The notes under the pieces were generated by a model. It saw only the letters and a list, made by a program, of their open reading frames with translations, searched no databases and had not been told where the DNA came from. The position numbers and the translations under genes are program-made. Shown in pieces: positions 14,255 to 16,980 of a DNA stretch of 16,980 nt (within the stretch, counting starts at the first letter, position 1; every line of letters starts with the position of its first letter). The stretch comes from Gammaproteobacteria bacterium (GTDB lineage: Bacteria; Pseudomonadota; Gammaproteobacteria; SZUA-229): NCBI GenBank assembly GCA_026197015.1, contig JAPHRB010000084.1:1-16980 (forward strand), read 5' to 3'.

Positions 14255-15697
14255 ATGAGCACAGATTCAGATACTCCTGATACACCAGAAAAAATCGTTG
14301 ATATTAACGATGCCGAGAAAGTTTCCAGGGCTATTAAAAATTTCATTAATGGCGAAGGCGATGAGGGTGGAGCATCCACTGTACAAAGCGGCGCTGGCAA
14401 GCAATTTCATGATCGCCGGGACGTTATAAAAGCCTTAACCAGCTTACAGACCAATTACAAACCTAAGTTTTCCCCAAATGAAACCAGCATAAGAACTGAT
14501 AGTTTTAAGCATGCCCTGCTTAACAGTATGGCAAAAATGGGCAATACCAGCATGTCTAAAAGCCTTAATGCGATTGACGGTCGCACTATCGACTTTGTTG
14601 AAATGCTTTTTGGTGCTTTTTTACGTGATGATAATGTATCTGTCGCCATAAAGTCATTGTTACTTGAATTACAGATACCTTTAATCAAAGTTGCCATGCT
14701 TGATACACAGTTTTTCCAGAACGACAAACATGCTGCTCGCCGTATGCTCGATATGGTCGCTCACCTTGGCATAGGTATTGAAGACGAAGAGAATACATTA
14801 GTAAAAACAATACGTTTGATTATTGAGCAGTTACAGGCCACCTTTGTTCAAAACCTCAGCAGTTTTAATACTGCTCTTACCGCTCTAAATCGTTTAATGA
14901 GCATTGAAAAAGACAAAACGGGCAAACAGGAAGAAGAAACGCAAAAAGCCATATTAAAAGAGCATGCGCGGCAGATCGTTTTAAATGAGTTACAAAAAAA
15001 TACTTATAAAAAAATCATTCAAAAAGAATTAAAACCACTGATTTTAAAACAGTGGGCAGCCTTAATGTTTCAGCGTTTCATCAAATACGGAAAAGATAGC
15101 AGTCAGTGGAATGAAATAGTCACTCTTCTAAGGCATCTTGTATATAGCGTTCAGCCCATTAAAACATCAGAACAATGGGTATTACTTAACAATGACTCAG
15201 GTGTATTAATCAGTGATATTGAAGCCCAGTTAAATACAACCAAACTAAGCCCCGGCGGTATTGATGCCTCTATTTGCGCTTTAAAAGAAATACATGCTAA
15301 CTTAATCGAATCGTCTGAGTTTTTTCTTGAAGAACCTGATTACACCTTATCTGAAAGAAGCCTTAATGAAATTATAGAAGAATCAATTGAGGATATGCCT
15401 GAAGATGACGGTGACCCACCGCATATCCAGATTTCTCGTTTACCTAATGATGTAAAACAGGGTGTCTGGTTTGAAATTTACAATGGTGATGGATGCGCCC
15501 TGCGCCGGGTAAAGTTATCGGTTATTTTATTTGATGAAGCAAAACTCGTTTTTGTAGATCGACACGGCAATATGGTTATAGAGAAGTTTGCAAATGAATT
15601 TGTTGATGAACTCAATGAGGGAAAATCAAAAATTATTGCTGATCACTCAATTTTCAATCATGCTTTAGGGCAAATCATCAACTCCATTATTCGATGA
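14255..15697 (+). CDS. DUF1631-family protein, short form
   Basis: Function unknown. The 480-aa protein matches the DUF1631 family (PF07793) by the block LLELQIPLIKVAMLDTQFF...ARRMLD (about residues 137-168) and by the C-terminal beta-barrel-like region (about 385-480), where VWFEIYNGDGCALRRVKLS and LVFVDRHGNMVIEKF resemble the PilZ-like end of this family. Canonical c-di-GMP residues (RxxxR and DxSxxG) are not evident. Family members I know are typically 700 residues or more, so this is a shortened version; the reading frame itself is intact. The start is uncertain: neither the ATG at 14255 nor a TTG at 14240 has a well-placed ribosome-binding site. The TRIC gene follows after 49 bases. Confidence 0.82.
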   Translation: MSTDSDTPDTPEKIVDINDAEKVSRAIKNFINGEGDEGGASTVQSGAGKQFHDRRDVIKALTSLQTNYKPKFSPNETSIRTDSFKHALLNSMAKMGNTSMSKSLNAIDGRTIDFVEMLFGAFLRDDNVSVAIKSLLLELQIPLIKVAMLDTQFFQNDKHAARRMLDMVAHLGIGIEDEENTLVKTIRLIIEQLQATFVQNLSSFNTALTALNRLMSIEKDKTGKQEEETQKAILKEHARQIVLNELQKNTYKKIIQKELKPLILKQWAALMFQRFIKYGKDSSQWNEIVTLLRHLVYSVQPIKTSEQWVLLNNDSGVLISDIEAQLNTTKLSPGGIDASICALKEIHANLIESSEFFLEEPDYTLSERSLNEIIEESIEDMPEDDGDPPHIQISRLPNDVKQGVWFEIYNGDGCALRRVKLSVILFDEAKLVFVDRHGNMVIEKFANEFVDELNEGKSKIIADHSIFNHALGQIINSIIR

Positions 15698-15746
15698 AGT
15701 TTAATCAGCGAATAATATTTAAGATTTTTTGTGTTTATAAATCACT

Positions 15747-16382
15747 ATGCTTCTAAACCCAACGCCAACATTACTAGAGAATCTTTACTGGATAACACTA
15801 TTTGCCGTCGTCGTATCATCAACTTCTGGCGTACTGAAAGCGGGTTTTAAAAAATTCGATTTATTTGGCGTTATTATTATCGCAATTGCCACAGGGTTAG
15901 GTGGTGGTTCACTGCGAGACATGTTACTGGACCGCCCGGTATTCTGGGTTCACGATCATATATTTTTTATCGCCTCACTTGGCAGCGCCATTATTTTTTT
16001 CATCACCGCTCGTTTAATTGTTATATCACACCGTTTTTTTCTAATACCTGACGCCGCCGGGTTAGCCACATTTGCTATCGCCGGTACTCTGGTTTCTATG
16101 ACGCTAGGCGCATCATGGTTAGTCGCCAGTTTTATGGGTGTTATGACGGGTACAATGGGCGGTATCTTTCGTGATATTTTATGCAACGAACAACCACTTG
16201 TTTTTCAAAGCCCTCTGTATGCAACCGTATCCTGGGGCGGATCATTATTATTTATCGGTTTAATCTATATGAATATAGATGTGACTATTGCCGCAATTTT
16301 CGCCGGCCTGTTTATTTTTATTACACGTTTGCTGGCTATTTATTACAACATCAATTTACCCAAGTTTCGATTCAAAGAGTAA
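15747..16382 (+). CDS. TRIC/UPF0126-family membrane protein (YicG-like)
   Basis: Inner-membrane protein of the trimeric intracellular cation channel superfamily (UPF0126 family). The 211-aa product has about seven hydrophobic helices arranged as two similar halves. Each half carries the family's glycine-rich kink followed by an Arg-Asp pair: GGGSLRDMLLDRP (about 52-64) and GTMGGIFRDILCNEQP (about 135-150). Its length is normal. Prokaryotic TRICs form homotrimeric potassium-permeable pores; the physiological role of this subfamily is unsettled. The ATG has no clear Shine-Dalgarno. It lies between a DUF1631 gene and a broken TfoX-like gene, 19 bases before the latter. Confidence 0.93.
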   Translation: MLLNPTPTLLENLYWITLFAVVVSSTSGVLKAGFKKFDLFGVIIIAIATGLGGGSLRDMLLDRPVFWVHDHIFFIASLGSAIIFFITARLIVISHRFFLIPDAAGLATFAIAGTLVSMTLGASWLVASFMGVMTGTMGGIFRDILCNEQPLVFQSPLYATVSWGGSLLFIGLIYMNIDVTIAAIFAGLFIFITRLLAIYYNINLPKFRFKE

Positions 16383-16401
16383 TAACGCTCGAAGACTTGC
16401 T

Positions 16402-16732
16402 ATGGCAAAAATATACTTCGAAAAACTTAACAATCTCATAACCCAGTTAGACCTGGACAACGAGATATTAAAAACAATAGAAATAAAACATTTTTTTAGC
16501 GGCGCCGCGCTTATATAAATAATACAATATGTGTTTCGTGGTCGCCTACTGGCCTGGCATTTAAATTACCGCAACAGGAAGTTAATCATTTAATTAACAA
16601 TGGCAAAGCAATACCACTTAAATATTTTTCCAAAGGTCATATCAAAAAAATTATGCGTTTTTTGAACAGCCCGAAAAAAAAGCATCTGCTTACTGGTTAA
16701 CATACTTTATAAAAGCATTTAATGAAACATAA
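16402..16732 (+). pseudogene. TfoX N-domain-like gene broken by two frameshifts
   Basis: Frame one gives MAKIYFEKLNNL...KHFFSGAAL and stops at TAA (16516-16518). Shifting frame near 16507-16511 continues with LYINNTICVSWSPTGLAFKL...LKYFSKGHIKK. A second shift at the seven-A run (16644-16650) continues with NYAFFEQPEKKASAYW...AFNET and ends at TAA (16730-16732). Both shifts are single-base losses. Restored, the product is about 110 aa and matches the small TfoX_N type (FSGAALY, GLAFKL, YF.KG..KK.Y), the N-terminal part of the competence regulator family. It lacks the TfoX C-domain, so a competence role is not implied. Sequencing error at a homopolymer could explain the second break. Confidence 0.82.
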
Positions 16733-16963
16733 CTAACTGCTCATCTGTTCATGTGAACTTAATTTGAGCGCTATTGTTAACATTGATTATTTGCTTACGC
16801 AAAGCAGTCATTCATTCTCAATAAAGCTGCACCGCATAATCGAAGATTTTACTCCAAAATCTAGAAAATAATTAGCAGACAGCTCCGATTTAATGCAAAA
16901 TATAAGCAGCCTTTTGTAATTTATCAGGCATTTCAATTCAGCGGCTTAAAACTAGAGGCACAT
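16733..16963. other. AT-rich intergenic region
   Basis: No gene, RNA or repeat is evident in these 231 bases. A short palindrome (GTTCA/TGAAC, 16747-16758) follows the broken TfoX-like gene. The promoter of the next gene should lie here, but I see no convincing -35/-10 pair. Confidence 0.4.
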
Positions 16964-16980
16964 ATGAAAAACATTATCAG
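16964..16980 (+). CDS. Start of a gene cut by the window end
   Basis: ATG with AGAGG five bases upstream opens a frame beginning MKNII, which would suit a signal peptide or membrane protein. Only five codons are visible, so nothing more can be said. Confidence 0.5.

Noticed and set aside
1..16980. CRISPR array, tRNA/rRNA genes, insertion sequences, phage or defence operons
   Set aside because: I looked for regularly spaced repeats, tRNA-like arms, transposase motifs and defence domains on both strands and found none.

Overview
The window looks like the chromosome of a free-living gammaproteobacterium of low-to-moderate G+C (about 40% by eye, not computed). The evidence is gene content and order. 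M23 peptidase-anmK and argC-DUF6776-bactofilin-erpA resemble the block found in Pseudomonas and relatives, and rppH beside a HAD-IB phosphatase, and apbC beside dcd, are also gammaproteobacterial pairings. I see no tRNA, rRNA, CRISPR array, insertion sequence or prophage. Nearly everything is ordinary core genome, with a few less well-understood genes and regulatory elements between.

Layout. (1) Positions 1-3384, rightward: the 3' part of a CapA-type metallophosphatase gene (5' end outside the window), an envelope M23 endopeptidase with LysM/OapA-like and Csd3-like domains, and anmK, which overlaps it by one base (TAATG). All three touch the envelope or murein recycling. (2) 3385-3862: a gene-poor stretch with a possible decayed reading frame and a strong terminator. 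(3) 3863-6553, leftward: argC, a membrane-anchored coiled-coil protein (DUF6776-like), a bactofilin whose start lies inside that gene, and erpA, which has its own promoter region carrying a near-consensus IscR type 1 site. (4) 6786-8524: hemJ, then rppH (leftward) and a HAD-IB phosphatase, a candidate histidinol-phosphatase. (5) 8525-10448: an unrecognised protein with a ribbon-helix-helix/SeqA-like N-terminus under a promoter that overlaps a perfect 23-bp inverted repeat, a single-domain response regulator, and a small lipoprotein. (6) 10616-13474, leftward: an HDOD protein, dcd and apbC (Mrp). (7) 13688-14050: an unrecognised 120-aa protein, leftward. (8) 14255-16980, rightward: a short DUF1631 protein, a TRIC/UPF0126 membrane protein, a TfoX N-domain-like gene broken by two frameshifts, and the first codons of a further gene.

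How it fits together. Several genes serve cell-wall growth and recycling (CapA-like, M23, AnmK, bactofilin, DUF6776). Two serve Fe-S cluster delivery (ErpA, ApbC), and the erpA promoter appears to be wired to the cell's Fe-S status through IscR. Metabolic genes cover arginine (argC), haem (hemJ), dUMP supply (dcd) and possibly histidine (the HAD protein). RppH starts mRNA decay; the HDOD protein and response regulator are signalling parts without partners here. The best candidates for something under-described are the DUF6776-bactofilin pair next to an M23 hydrolase, and the orphan RHH-like gene with its palindromic operator. Neither is proven to be a new system from sequence alone.
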